DNA of 64,000 nt from Streptomyces sp. NBC_00663 (lineage in GTDB: Bacteria > Actinomycetota > Actinomycetes > Streptomycetales > Streptomycetaceae). Shown in pieces: positions 33,455 through 41,239 of this stretch. Numbering within the stretch: the stretch's first letter is position 1; each line of letters opens with the position of its first letter. Where the stretch lies: assembly GCF_036226885.1 (NCBI RefSeq), contig NZ_CP109027.1, positions 1,736,001 to 1,800,000 of the forward strand. The letters run 5' to 3'. The notes under the pieces are model-generated. The model was given only the letters and a program-made list of their open reading frames with translations. It did not search any database and had not been told where the DNA came from. Both the position numbers and the translations under genes were made by a program.

Positions 33455-34120
33455 CTATTCGACCTCGTCGAGGGGCCTGCCCGTGGGTCCGGCCTCGGTG
33501 CCGGGCCCGGTGGCCGCCACGACGGCGCCCGCCCACGACAGGGCCTTCCAGCCGTCGGAGGGGGAGCCCTCCAGGACGACCACGCCGGTGTTGTCCAGGG
33601 GGCGGGCGGCGGCGAAGCCGACGTCCACGTTGTCGGCGCGGGCCGAGGTCCACATGCGGATCGCGGCGCCGTGGCTGACCAGGGCGACGGTTCCGGCGCC
33701 GCTCGCGGCGGCCTCGGCGATCACGGCGTCGTACCGGGCGAGGGCCTCGGCGCCGCTCTCGCCGCCCGGCATGCGCCGCGCGACGTCCCCGGCCGACCAG
33801 GCGAAGATCGTCTCCATGTAGGTGTGACCGGCCCGCGAGTGGCCGTCCAGCATCTCCAGGTCTCCGGCGCCGATCTCCCGGATGCCGTCGCGGACGAGGA
33901 CGTCGAGGCCGCGGGCGGTGGCCAGCGGGGCGGCGGTGAGCTGGGTACGGACGAGGGTGGAGGCGTAGAGGGCCTCGATGTCCTCGTCGGCGAGGGCCTC
34001 GGGCAGGGCCGCCGCCTGCCGTTCGCCGAGGGGGGTCAGTCCGGGTCCGGGTATCGCCGTGTCGAGCAGGAAGGCGACGTTGGACGGGGTCTGGCCGTGG
34101 CGGACGAGGAGCAGTCGCAT
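33455..34120 (-). CDS. Histidine phosphatase family protein
   Basis: 221 residues; the ATG was chosen for the GGAGG nine bases upstream and because the protein starts at the catalytic motif MRLLLVRHGQTPSN. The phosphoenzyme His is in LVRHGQT; the second catalytic His is in TVALVSHGAAIRMW near residue 150, and the acid region is DGIREIGAGDLEMLDG. This is the phosphoglycerate-mutase-like superfamily, which includes metabolite phosphatases; the substrate is unknown. It is divergent from the PAP2-lipid-kinase gene (68 bases apart). Confidence 0.92.
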   Translation of the reverse strand: MRLLLVRHGQTPSNVAFLLDTAIPGPGLTPLGERQAAALPEALADEDIEALYASTLVRTQLTAAPLATARGLDVLVRDGIREIGAGDLEMLDGHSRAGHTYMETIFAWSAGDVARRMPGGESGAEALARYDAVIAEAAASGAGTVALVSHGAAIRMWTSARADNVDVGFAAARPLDNTGVVVLEGSPSDGWKALSWAGAVVAATGPGTEAGPTGRPLDEVE

Positions 34121-34188
34121 GCGGTGAGCCTCCGTTGTGGTGACCGCCCCCGGACAAGAAACGGCCACTTCAGGGTACCCGGCACGGC

Positions 34189-35682
34189 ATGACCCCTGAC
34201 GTGGACCTCACCGCCCCGAAGCCCGGTCGGCACGCCGTGCGCGACGCGCTGCTGGCCCTCGACTGCCGGCTCTTCGAGTTCGCCGCCGACCGGAACTGGC
34301 CGCTGGCCGAACCGGTGCTGCCGCGGCTGAGCCGGAGCGCGAACCACGGTGTGCTGTGGTTCGCGGCGGCCGCCGCGATGGCGGCGAGCCGTACCCCGCG
34401 GGCCCGCCGGGCCGCCGCCCGCGGTCTCGCCTCGCTGAGCCTGGCCTCGCTGACGATCAACACCCTGGGCAAGCGGTCGGTACGGCGTCCGCGGCCCGTC
34501 CTCGACCCGGTGCCGCTGGTGCGGCAGCTGAAGCGGCAGCCCATCACCACGTCGTTCCCGTCCGGGCACTCCGCCTCGGCCGCCGCGTTCGCGACGGGCG
34601 TGGCCCTGGAGTCGCCGGCCTGGGGCGCGGCGGTGGGCCCCGTCGCCTGGTCGGTGGCGCTGTCCCGGGTCTACACCGGGGTGCACTTCCCGAGCGATGT
34701 GCTGGCGGGCGCCCTGCTGGGGGCGGGTGCCGCGTTCGCCGTACGGGGCATGGTGCCCACCCGGGCGCAGCTCGGCACACCGCCCCGGCCCCGCGCCGAG
34801 GTGCCGGCGCTGCCCCAGGGCGAGGGCCTGGTGGTCGTGGCGAACAGCGCCGCGGGGACCTCGGAGCGGGTGCGCGCGCTACAGAACGCACTGCCACGGA
34901 CCGAGCTGATCGAGTGCCAACCGGCGGACATACGGACCGAGTTGGAGAAGGCGGCCACCCATGCGCGCGTGCTCGGCGTGTGCGGCGGCGACGGCACGGT
35001 GAACGCTGCCGCCGAGATCGCCCTGCGCCACGATCTGCCCCTCGCGGTGCTGCCCGGCGGCACCCTCAACCACTTCGCCTACGACCTGGGCGTGGAGGAC
35101 GTCCGCGATGTGAGCCGGGCCGTCCAGCAGGGCGAGGCGGTACGGGTGGACGTGGGCCGCATCGAGTGCGGCGGGCCACGGGGCATCTTCCTCAACACGT
35201 GCAGTCTGGGCGTGTATCCGGAGCTGGTGCGGGTCCGGGACCACTGGTCGCGCCGGATCGGCGGCTGGCCGGCCGGGGTGCTCGCGGCGCTGCGGGTGCT
35301 GCGCACCGACGGGCATCCGCTGGAGGCCGAGTTCCGCGGCCGGGCCCGCCCGCTGTGGCTGCTGTTCGTCGGCAACGGCACCTACCACCGGGTGGGCCTG
35401 GCACCGGGCCGCCGGCTCGACCTCGCGGACGGACAGTTCGACGTACGGGTCGTGCACGGTGGCCGGCGTCCCGCGACCCGGCTGCTGGCCGCCGCCCTCG
35501 CCGGACCGCTGACCCGCTCCCCCGCCCACGCGGCCGTCCAGGTGGGCCGGCTGCGCCTTGCGGGCGTGGCTCCGGGCACGCTCCTCGCCTACGACGGTGA
35601 AGTCACCGAGGTGGCGGGCGAGGTGACGCTGGAGAAGCTGCCCGAGGCGCTCACGGTGTACCGCCCGCTGCCCGGGGCCTGA
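34189..35682 (+). CDS. PAP2 phosphatase fused to a diacylglycerol-kinase-type lipid kinase
   Basis: 497 residues. Residues about 1-190 are a membrane PAP2 (type 2 phosphatidic acid phosphatase) domain with all three motifs: KRSVRRPRP, TSFPSGHSAS and SRVYTGVHFPSDV. Residues about 215-495 are a DAGK/sphingosine-kinase catalytic domain with VCGGDGTVNAAAEIA and LAVLPGGTLNHFAYDLG. One polypeptide thus could dephosphorylate and phosphorylate lipids at the membrane. Fusions of this type are known in actinobacteria. A GGGTAC lies 11 bases before the ATG, but without a -35 match. Confidence 0.93.
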   Translation: MTPDVDLTAPKPGRHAVRDALLALDCRLFEFAADRNWPLAEPVLPRLSRSANHGVLWFAAAAAMAASRTPRARRAAARGLASLSLASLTINTLGKRSVRRPRPVLDPVPLVRQLKRQPITTSFPSGHSASAAAFATGVALESPAWGAAVGPVAWSVALSRVYTGVHFPSDVLAGALLGAGAAFAVRGMVPTRAQLGTPPRPRAEVPALPQGEGLVVVANSAAGTSERVRALQNALPRTELIECQPADIRTELEKAATHARVLGVCGGDGTVNAAAEIALRHDLPLAVLPGGTLNHFAYDLGVEDVRDVSRAVQQGEAVRVDVGRIECGGPRGIFLNTCSLGVYPELVRVRDHWSRRIGGWPAGVLAALRVLRTDGHPLEAEFRGRARPLWLLFVGNGTYHRVGLAPGRRLDLADGQFDVRVVHGGRRPATRLLAAALAGPLTRSPAHAAVQVGRLRLAGVAPGTLLAYDGEVTEVAGEVTLEKLPEALTVYRPLPGA

Positions 35683-35793
35683 TGAGCCGTCAGTCCATAT
35701 AGTAAAACGTGGGTCTCATCATTCGACATGCGCGCGTACGGTGACGCATACCGAGGAAGCCTCGGGAGCAGGCCGGAACAGGGGAGTTCAGCC

Positions 35794-36615
35794 ATGTCGA
35801 AACCGCAGGAGACCGCCGTCTACACGCACGGGCACCACGAGTCGGTGCTGCGCTCGCACACCTGGCGCACCGCCGCCAACTCCGCGGCGTATCTGCTCGG
35901 TTCGCTGAAGCCCCACATGAGGATCCTGGACATCGGCTGCGGTCCGGGCACGATCACCGCCGACCTGGCGGAGCTGGTCCCCGACGGCCAGGTCACCGGC
36001 GCCGACCACGCTTCCGGGATCCTGGACCAGGCCCGCGCCACGGCCGCCGGACGCGGCCTGACCAACGTGGACTTCGCGGTCGCCGACGTGCACGCCCTGG
36101 ACTGGCCGGACGACACGTTCTGCGTGGTCCACGCCCACCAGGTGCTCCAGCACGTCGGGGACCCGGTGCAGGCGCTGCGCGAGATGCGTCGGGTGACCAG
36201 GCCGGGCGGGTTCATCGCGGTCCGTGACTCGGACTACGCGGCCATGACCTGGTATCCGGCGTCCCCGGGGATGGACGACTGGCAGGACCTGTACCAGCGG
36301 GTGGCCCGCGCCAACGGCGGTGAGCCGGACGCCGGGCGCCGGCTGAAGTCATGGGCGCTGCGGGCGGGTCTGACGGACATCACGGCGACCTCGGGCACCT
36401 GGACCTACGCGACCGCGGAGGAGCGGGCGTGGTGGAGCGGTCTGTGGGCCGACCGCACCGTGGCGTCGGCGTACGCGGACCGGGCCGTCGCCGGCGGCCA
36501 CGCGACGCCGGAGCAGCTGCGGGCGATCGCGGACGCCTGGCGGGAGTGGGGCCGGCAGGAGGACGGTTGGTTCAGTGTGCTGCACGGAGAAATTCTGTGC
36601 CGAAAGGACGTCTGA
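35794..36615 (+). CDS. Class I SAM-dependent methyltransferase
   Basis: 273 residues; ATG behind GGGGAGTTCAGCC, with an upstream in-frame ATG lacking homology. SAM-binding motif I is MRILDIGCGPGTITADLAEL, motif II ADHASGILDQA, and post-motif TNVDFAVADVHALDWPDDTF then VVHAHQVLQHVGDPVQAL, as in UbiE/MenG-like and Trans-aconitate-type enzymes. The substrate is unknown. The preceding 111 bases are unusually AT-rich for this genome (TCCATATAGTAAAACG) and probably hold its promoter. A 42-base gap with a small hairpin separates it from the next tiny gene. Confidence 0.92.
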   Translation: MSKPQETAVYTHGHHESVLRSHTWRTAANSAAYLLGSLKPHMRILDIGCGPGTITADLAELVPDGQVTGADHASGILDQARATAAGRGLTNVDFAVADVHALDWPDDTFCVVHAHQVLQHVGDPVQALREMRRVTRPGGFIAVRDSDYAAMTWYPASPGMDDWQDLYQRVARANGGEPDAGRRLKSWALRAGLTDITATSGTWTYATAEERAWWSGLWADRTVASAYADRAVAGGHATPEQLRAIADAWREWGRQEDGWFSVLHGEILCRKDV

Positions 36616-36623
36616 ATCTCCAT

Positions 36624-36640
36624 TTCCGGGAAACCCGGAA
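36624..36640. terminator. Small hairpin between methyltransferase and hydrophobic peptide genes
   Basis: TTCCGGG-AAA-CCCGGAA, a perfect 7-bp stem with three-base loop, lying nine bases after the methyltransferase stop and 17 bases before the next ATG. It could weaken read-through or act in the leader of the small gene. Confidence 0.5.
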
Positions 36641-36657
36641 TACAGGAGGTTCACATT

Positions 36658-36828
36658 ATGGTTGCCATCCTTCTGGTACTGCTTCTGGTACTGATTCTGT
36701 TCGGTGCCGGATTCGCGGTGAAGATTCTCTGGTGGATTGCGCTCGCGGTACTGGTTCTCTGGCTGCTGGGATTCCTGATGCGGGGCACAACCGCAGGCGG
36801 AGGCCGGGGTCGCTGGTACAGGTGGTGA
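36658..36828 (+). CDS. Small hydrophobic membrane protein, 56 aa
   Basis: ATG with a perfect AGGAGG ten bases upstream. The peptide starts MVAILLVLLLVLILFGAGFA, continues VKILWWIALAVLVLWLLGFL and ends in a Gly/Arg tail closing with RWYRW. Two short membrane helices, or one long hairpin, take up most of it. Codon use is unlike the neighbours: CTT, GTA, ATT and GGA appear repeatedly. Small hydrophobic proteins ending in an aromatic/Arg tail are, to my recollection, common in Streptomyces genomes. It ends one base before the gvpK stop on the other strand. Confidence 0.85.
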   Translation: MVAILLVLLLVLILFGAGFAVKILWWIALAVLVLWLLGFLMRGTTAGGGRGRWYRW

Positions 36829-36829
36829 G

Positions 36830-37114
36830 TTAGTCCCGGGGCAGCAACGGTCCCAGCGGCCCGAGGTCCAGATTCAGGTCCTCGGGCCGCAGTCCGTAGC
36901 GCTCACGCAGTTCGGTCATGCGCTCGTCCAGCAGCATCAGGGTGAGCCCGATGCGTTCCTCCTGCTCCTCGGTCAGACCGCCGTCGTCGAAGCGGCGCAG
37001 CGCCTGGCGTTCCATGAGCTGGCGCAGCAGCTCGACGACGGTCAGCACGAGTTTGACGAGGTCGCGTTCGACGGTGTCCGGTTCGAGGTCGAGCCGGTTG
37101 CGGGCACGGGTCAC
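36830..37114 (-). CDS. gvpK: Gas vesicle protein GvpK
   Basis: 94 residues from the GTG overlapping the gvpS stop (GTGA), with GGGAGAG upstream. GvpK markers: TVERDLVKLVLTVVELLRQL, MERQALRRFDDGGLTEEQEE and ERIGLTLMLLDERMTELRER, all helical. It is a minor assembly protein of the vesicle. It is the last gene of the ten-gene cluster, and its TAA is adjacent to the convergent small hydrophobic gene. Confidence 0.93.
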   Translation of the reverse strand: MTRARNRLDLEPDTVERDLVKLVLTVVELLRQLMERQALRRFDDGGLTEEQEERIGLTLMLLDERMTELRERYGLRPEDLNLDLGPLGPLLPRD

Positions 37115-37299
37115 GTCAACTCTCCCCACGGTGCGGGAACGTTCTCGTTCACGGAGCTGATCAGGGCGTTGAGGTCGATGCGGACGAGGTCGACGTCCGC
37201 GATGCGCAGGGTGATGTCGCCCGTGATGACGACCCCGCCGGCCAATAGCCGGTCGAGGAGGTCCACCAGGGCGATCTCTCGGCGTTCGACGACGGTCAA
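37111..37299 (-). CDS. gvpS: Gas vesicle protein GvpS (GvpA-related)
   Basis: 62 residues from a TTG start: the TTG overlaps the gvpL stop (TTGA) and has GGGGGAG six bases upstream, whereas the ATG eleven codons earlier lies inside gvpL without such a site. The core is a GvpA-type beta hairpin unit: EIALVDLLDRLLAGGVVITG and DITLRIADVDLVRIDLNALI. It probably nucleates or caps the vesicle shell. The TTG start is unusual for the window. Confidence 0.9.
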   Translation of the reverse strand: MTVVERREIALVDLLDRLLAGGVVITGDITLRIADVDLVRIDLNALISSVNENVPAPWGELT

Positions 37300-38051
37300 G
37301 GTTTCTCCCCCGCAAAGGAATAGGCGGCCCATGGGCCGGTGAGTTCCACGCGGAAATCAGCTGTCTCGTCCTTCGTCCGGTCGACGAGTTCCACGAATTC
37401 CTCGGACCTGGACCGCGGCACCAGATAGGCGGCATTCAGTACGTTGCGGCCCGCCGTGCCGGAAAGGGTCGCGTTCTGCGGGGGATGCAGCCGGGAATCC
37501 TCGGCGACGGCGGAGAGGGTTTCGTGCAGTCGGTTCGCGAATTCCTCGGCCCGCTGCCACTGCTCCTCGTGCGCCCGCACCCCGGCCCGGCGCTGCCGCA
37601 GATAGTCGCGGCCCGTCGCCGCCTTGGCGGCCGGCGCTCCGGTGTCAGCGGACGGGGTGTCGGCGTACAGCTTGACGCCCCATTCGACGCGTCCCTCCAG
37701 TCGGTCGAGGGTGCGCCGGAAGTCGGCCTCCCTGGCCTGGAGCATCGTGCGGACGCCGCTGTCGTCGCGGAAGACGGTGGCGAGCCGGAGCGGCAGCGGG
37801 GTGGTGACGACGGTGAGGGCGTCGATCACGCCCTGGTGGGCCCGGGCCGTCGCGGTCAGCCAGTCCAGATCCTCCAGACGGGACCGGAGCGGCTCCTCCG
37901 CGAAGTCCCGCTCCGGCACATGGCTGACGACGGCGACGAGGCCGTGGTGGGCGAGCAGTCTGGGCGGGTCACCGGCCACGCCCGTCAACTGGGCCTGCAA
38001 CGGGGTGCCGAAGGGGCGGCAGACGGCGTACACATACCGCAGTCCGGTCAT
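37296..38051 (-). CDS. gvpL: Gas vesicle protein GvpL (GvpF/L family)
   Basis: 251 residues, ATG overlapping the gvpJ stop (TGATG). GvpF/L family features: MTGLRYVYAVCRPFGTPLQ, LLAHHGLVAVVSHVPERDFA, the conserved ALTVVTTPLPLRLATVFRDD, and a C-terminal ferredoxin-like half ending LTGPWAAYSF. It pairs with a second family member, gvpF, at 40469. It is a structural or assembly partner of GvpA. Confidence 0.94.
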   Translation of the reverse strand: MTGLRYVYAVCRPFGTPLQAQLTGVAGDPPRLLAHHGLVAVVSHVPERDFAEEPLRSRLEDLDWLTATARAHQGVIDALTVVTTPLPLRLATVFRDDSGVRTMLQAREADFRRTLDRLEGRVEWGVKLYADTPSADTGAPAAKAATGRDYLRQRRAGVRAHEEQWQRAEEFANRLHETLSAVAEDSRLHPPQNATLSGTAGRNVLNAAYLVPRSRSEEFVELVDRTKDETADFRVELTGPWAAYSFAGEKP

Positions 38052-38380
38052 CAGGCCTCCTTCTCCTCGGCCCGCCCGGGCTCGAGTTGCGCGATCCGCT
38101 CGCGCAACTCGGCGTTCTCCCGGGCGAGTTCCTTGCGGCGGGCGCCGGAGGACAACGCGGGGTCGTCCTCCCACCAGTCGATGCCCATCTCCTTCGCCTT
38201 GTCGACGGACGCCACGATGAGCCGCAGCTTGATGGTGAGGAGTTCGATGTCGAGCAGGTTGATCCGGATGTCGCCGGCGATGACGATGCCCTTGTCGAGC
38301 ACCCGCTCCAGGATGTCGGCGAGGTTCGCGCCACCGCCGTCACGGCCGTAGGGCTCGGGCAGTCGGCCGGCGGTGGTCAT
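38051..38380 (-). CDS. gvpJ: Gas vesicle protein GvpJ (GvpA family)
   Basis: 109 residues, ATG overlapping the gvpZ stop. The GvpA-like core is NLADILERVLDKGIVIAGDI followed by RINLLDIELLTIKLRLIVAS, then VDKAKEMGIDWWEDDP. A charged coiled-coil-like tail (RRKELARENAELRERIAQLE) is typical of GvpJ/M rather than the main shell protein. It likely affects vesicle shape and initiation. Confidence 0.93.
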   Translation of the reverse strand: MTTAGRLPEPYGRDGGGANLADILERVLDKGIVIAGDIRINLLDIELLTIKLRLIVASVDKAKEMGIDWWEDDPALSSGARRKELARENAELRERIAQLEPGRAEEKEA

Positions 38381-39483
38381 CGACGGCTCCCGCCCTCGGC
38401 GTACTCGTACTCCTCGTCCTCCGCGGCTTCGGCCTCGTCATCGGCCTCGTCCTCGTAGCCGTCCTCCGGCTCTTCCTCCTCCGCTTCCTCCTCCTCGTAC
38501 TCGTCCTCGGGCTCCTCCTTGCCTTCCTCCATCTCGGCGTCGGGGCCCTCCTCCTCAGCTTCCTCTTCCTCGCCCTCGTATGCCTCCTCGGGCTCCTGGT
38601 CCTCCTCCTCGGCCACCGCGTCCTCGTGGCTGCGGACGACCTCGCCGTCGCGGATCTCGCCGCGCCAGCCGTCCTCGGCCTCGCCCTTGATGGTGACGAA
38701 GCGGACGTAGTTCTTGAGGTCGAGGCGGGCCCGGCGGCCCTGGGCGCGCCAGATGTTGCCGGTCTTCTCGAACAGTCCCTTCGGGTAGTACTCGATCACC
38801 AGCAGGACGCGAGTCAGGCTGTCGGCGAGCTCGTGGAAGGAGATGACACCCTTCGTGGTGCCCTTGGCACCCTCCGACGTCCAGGCGATGCGGTCGTCGG
38901 GTATCTGCTCGGTGGTGTGCGCCTTCCAGCTGCGGTTGGACCAGAAGACCTTCAGCTGCCAGTCGGAGGTCGTGTCGTCGGCGCGGTTCGCGCTCTTCAC
39001 ACCCTTGGCGAAGGTGGAGAAGTCCTGGAACTGCGTCCACTGGTCGTAGGCCGTGCGCAGGGGGACGCCGACATCGACGTACTCCATGATCACGGTGGGC
39101 TTCTTGCCCGCCCCGCCCTTGCGCTTGCCCTTGCCGCCCCCCAGGTTCTTCAGTGCGCCCATGACGTTCTCCTTGGCGCGGGAGGCGCCCACCTCCAGGG
39201 CGGAGCGCAGCGGGCCCTTGCCTTCGGCCAGCTTGCGGCCGCCGTCCAGGGCGAGCTTGGTGAAGCCGGGGCTGTTGCCCTCGGCGATGTCGTTCAGTTT
39301 CACGGTGGTCTCGCCCAGCTTGCGCCCGGCGCCGATCAGCAGGCGCTGGGCCTGGGCGGCGAGGTACTCCTGCACCTCGGCCTTGAGCCGGTCGACGGCC
39401 TCGCTCTGGGCGACCCCGCCGAGCGGGCCCGCCTTCGTGGCGCCGCGCGCGGCGGAGGCCGCGGATCCGACGGTGTCGGTCAT
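38377..39483 (-). CDS. gvpZ: Gas vesicle cluster protein GvpZ: SRPBCC domain with long acidic tail
   Basis: 368 residues. The N-terminal about 125 are helical and basic toward the end (GGGKGKRKGGAGKKPTVIME). Residues about 130-275 are a polyketide-cyclase/START-like SRPBCC domain (YVDVGVPLRTAYDQWTQFQD, YYPKGLFEKTGNIWRAQGRR). Residues about 289-368 are almost pure Glu/Asp (EEEGPDAEMEEGKEEPEDEY and similar). SRPBCC folds bind hydrophobic ligands, and actinobacterial gvp clusters carry this gene regularly. The acidic tail mirrors the Lys/Ala-rich tail of the adjacent gvpY. It overlaps both neighbours by ATGA. Confidence 0.88.
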   Translation of the reverse strand: MTDTVGSAASAARGATKAGPLGGVAQSEAVDRLKAEVQEYLAAQAQRLLIGAGRKLGETTVKLNDIAEGNSPGFTKLALDGGRKLAEGKGPLRSALEVGASRAKENVMGALKNLGGGKGKRKGGAGKKPTVIMEYVDVGVPLRTAYDQWTQFQDFSTFAKGVKSANRADDTTSDWQLKVFWSNRSWKAHTTEQIPDDRIAWTSEGAKGTTKGVISFHELADSLTRVLLVIEYYPKGLFEKTGNIWRAQGRRARLDLKNYVRFVTIKGEAEDGWRGEIRDGEVVRSHEDAVAEEEDQEPEEAYEGEEEEAEEEGPDAEMEEGKEEPEDEYEEEEAEEEEPEDGYEDEADDEAEAAEDEEYEYAEGGSRR

Positions 39484-40199
39484 CGGTCACCGCCTCCCTT
39501 CGACACGCGCGAGCGGGCACCGCGGGCGGCGCCGCCCGCCGAGGTGGACTTCTTGGCCGCCGTCTTGCGCGCGGTTGTCTTCTTCGCCGCGGTCTTCTTC
39601 GCCGCGGTCTTCTTGGCGGGAGCCTTCTGGGCGCTCTTCTTCGCGGGCGCCGTCTTCTTCGCAGCCGACTTCTTCGCGGCCGTCTTCTTGGCCGCGGCCT
39701 TCTTCCCGGGCGGCCCGGACTCCTCCCGCTCGGCCTCGGGCTCGTCGTCGTTCCCGTCGTCGTCCCGGGCCTCGTCGTCGCCGTTCTCCTCGTCCCTGGC
39801 CTCGTCGTTCTCCCTGTCCTCGTCGTCGTACTCCTCGGACTCCTCGTCGCTGTCGAAGCCCAGGTCCGAGGTGTCCGGCACGACGCCCGCCAGCTGGTCG
39901 CGCACCTCGGCGGTGCGGCCGTGCAGCCGGCCCGCGAGGGCGTCGATCTGGCGCTCGACCATGGCACCGGAGGCCGCCTTGCCGACGCCGCGCAGGTCCT
40001 GCCGCAGCTGGTCGCCGATCTCCTTGAACTGCGGGTTGTTCCGCAGCTGCCCGGAGACCAGGTCGGCGATGGCCCGCGGGCTCAGCTGCATCCGCTTGCC
40101 CGCGACCAGGGTTCCGACGGCGACGGCCATCTTCAGCTTCTTGGTACGCCCGAGGACGTATCCGGCCCCTACGGCGAGGCCCAGTCCCACTCGGTTCAT
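39480..40199 (-). CDS. gvpY: Gas vesicle cluster protein GvpY with acidic segment and histone-H1-like tail
   Basis: 239 residues; the ATG overlapping the gvpG stop (TGATG) was preferred to the TTG one codon earlier. Residues 1-110 are folded (MNRVGLGLAVGAGYVLGRTK, LSPRAIADLVSGQLRNNPQF). About 117-162 is strongly acidic (DDEDRENDEARDEENGDDEA), and about 165-239 is a run of KKTAAKKSAAKK-type repeats like eukaryotic H1 or bacterial HupS tails. Such a tail could bind nucleic acid or the acidic tail of GvpZ. The protein is often annotated without function. Confidence 0.85.
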   Translation of the reverse strand: MNRVGLGLAVGAGYVLGRTKKLKMAVAVGTLVAGKRMQLSPRAIADLVSGQLRNNPQFKEIGDQLRQDLRGVGKAASGAMVERQIDALAGRLHGRTAEVRDQLAGVVPDTSDLGFDSDEESEEYDDEDRENDEARDEENGDDEARDDDGNDDEPEAEREESGPPGKKAAAKKTAAKKSAAKKTAPAKKSAQKAPAKKTAAKKTAAKKTTARKTAAKKSTSAGGAARGARSRVSKGGGDR

Positions 40200-40459
40200 C
40201 AACTCGTCCAGTCGTCGGTTCCCGCGCCTGGGTTCAGGCCCGTCTCCAGCCGGTCGAGGAGCTCGTCCTCCTGCCGGTCGAACTCGTCCTCGTCGATCTC
40301 GCCCGCCTCCAGCCGCTCTTCCAGCCGGGCGAGTTCGGCCCGTACCGTGGCCGGGTCGTAGTAGATGCGCTCCGCCTCGCTCAGCACCTGTCTGACGACC
40401 CAGGCGCTGCCGCGCACGGGCGCGAACGGCAGCAGGAGCACCTCTCCGATGAGACCCAC
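40199..40459 (-). CDS. gvpG: Gas vesicle protein GvpG
   Basis: 86 residues from a GTG start. The hydrophobic opening MGLIGEVLLLPFAPVRGSAW followed by VVRQVLSEAERIYYDPATV and a charged helical part RLEAGEIDEDEFDRQEDELL are diagnostic of GvpG. The gene lies between gvpF and gvpY, the conserved position. It is probably an assembly factor at the growing vesicle. Confidence 0.94.
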   Translation of the reverse strand: MGLIGEVLLLPFAPVRGSAWVVRQVLSEAERIYYDPATVRAELARLEERLEAGEIDEDEFDRQEDELLDRLETGLNPGAGTDDWTS

Positions 40460-40468
40460 GTCCTCACC

Positions 40469-41239
40469 TCACTCCCCGGAACTCTCGGCGCCGGCCGTAC
40501 TGCCGGCGGGCTCGGCGGGGCCGGGCTCGACGAAGCTGTACGGCGGCAGCGGACCGTTGACGCGCAGTTCGAGGTGGGGATGGCTCTTGCGCACCTGCTC
40601 GACCGAGGCGAGGAACGTCTCGGCCGCGTCGCGCTCCACCAGGAACGACACATTGGCGATCCAGCCGGTGGACTCGGGCCCGGCGCTGACCGCCGCGGCG
40701 CTCGTCTCCAGGCCCTGCTGCACCTCGGCGGCATCCTCGGCCTCGCGAGCCTTGACGGCGGCGACCACCATCTCGCCGAGCCGCAGCTTCTCCTCGTAAC
40801 TGCCGCCGCCCGCCTGCCGGTTGGCCTCGGTCAGGGACCGCAGCTCGGGGTTCTCGGCCATCACGCGGTGCAGCACGGCCTCCTCGTCATGAGTGGCCTT
40901 GACGTTGTACTCGACCTTGCCGTCCAGCGCCCGCAGGCGTTCCCGGTAGTGCTCGGCCCGCTCGGCGAGCACGCCGGTGACGGTCTCGTCGTCGGGTGCC
41001 ACACTGCCGAACCGCATGGGCAGCACACAGCCGCCCGCGCCGGCCTCGGCGAGCACGTTCTGGTGGGCGAGCAGGTCCTTGCGCTTGGGCCGCAGCCCCT
41101 CGGGCGCGTCGCTGACGACGGCCGCCAGGCCGCCCTCCTTCAGGATGCGCACGGGCCGCTGCGGGTCACCCACGCCGCCCATGTCCTCGGGCAGCGAGGG
41201 CCGGGAGCCGTCGATGATGCCGTACACATACGTGCTCAC
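40469..41239 (-). CDS. gvpF: Gas vesicle protein GvpF (GvpF/L family)
   Basis: 256 residues from the GTG overlapping the gvpA stop (GTGA). MSTYVYGIIDGSRPSLPEDM, GGLAAVVSDAPEGLRPKRKD and GGCVLPMRFGSVAPDDETV are family signatures; the second half has the ferredoxin-like domain ending ELRVNGPLPPYSFVEPG. It lacks membrane segments. It is paralogous to gvpL at 37296, and GvpF is known to contact GvpA early in assembly. Confidence 0.95.
   Translation of the reverse strand: MSTYVYGIIDGSRPSLPEDMGGVGDPQRPVRILKEGGLAAVVSDAPEGLRPKRKDLLAHQNVLAEAGAGGCVLPMRFGSVAPDDETVTGVLAERAEHYRERLRALDGKVEYNVKATHDEEAVLHRVMAENPELRSLTEANRQAGGGSYEEKLRLGEMVVAAVKAREAEDAAEVQQGLETSAAAVSAGPESTGWIANVSFLVERDAAETFLASVEQVRKSHPHLELRVNGPLPPYSFVEPGPAEPAGSTAGAESSGE

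Noticed and set aside
34173..34180. GGGTACCC 11 bases before the PAP2-kinase ATG as a sigma-B-type promoter
   Set aside because: At 14, 15 or 16 bases upstream no GNNTN -35 is present on either strand, so only the -10 fits.
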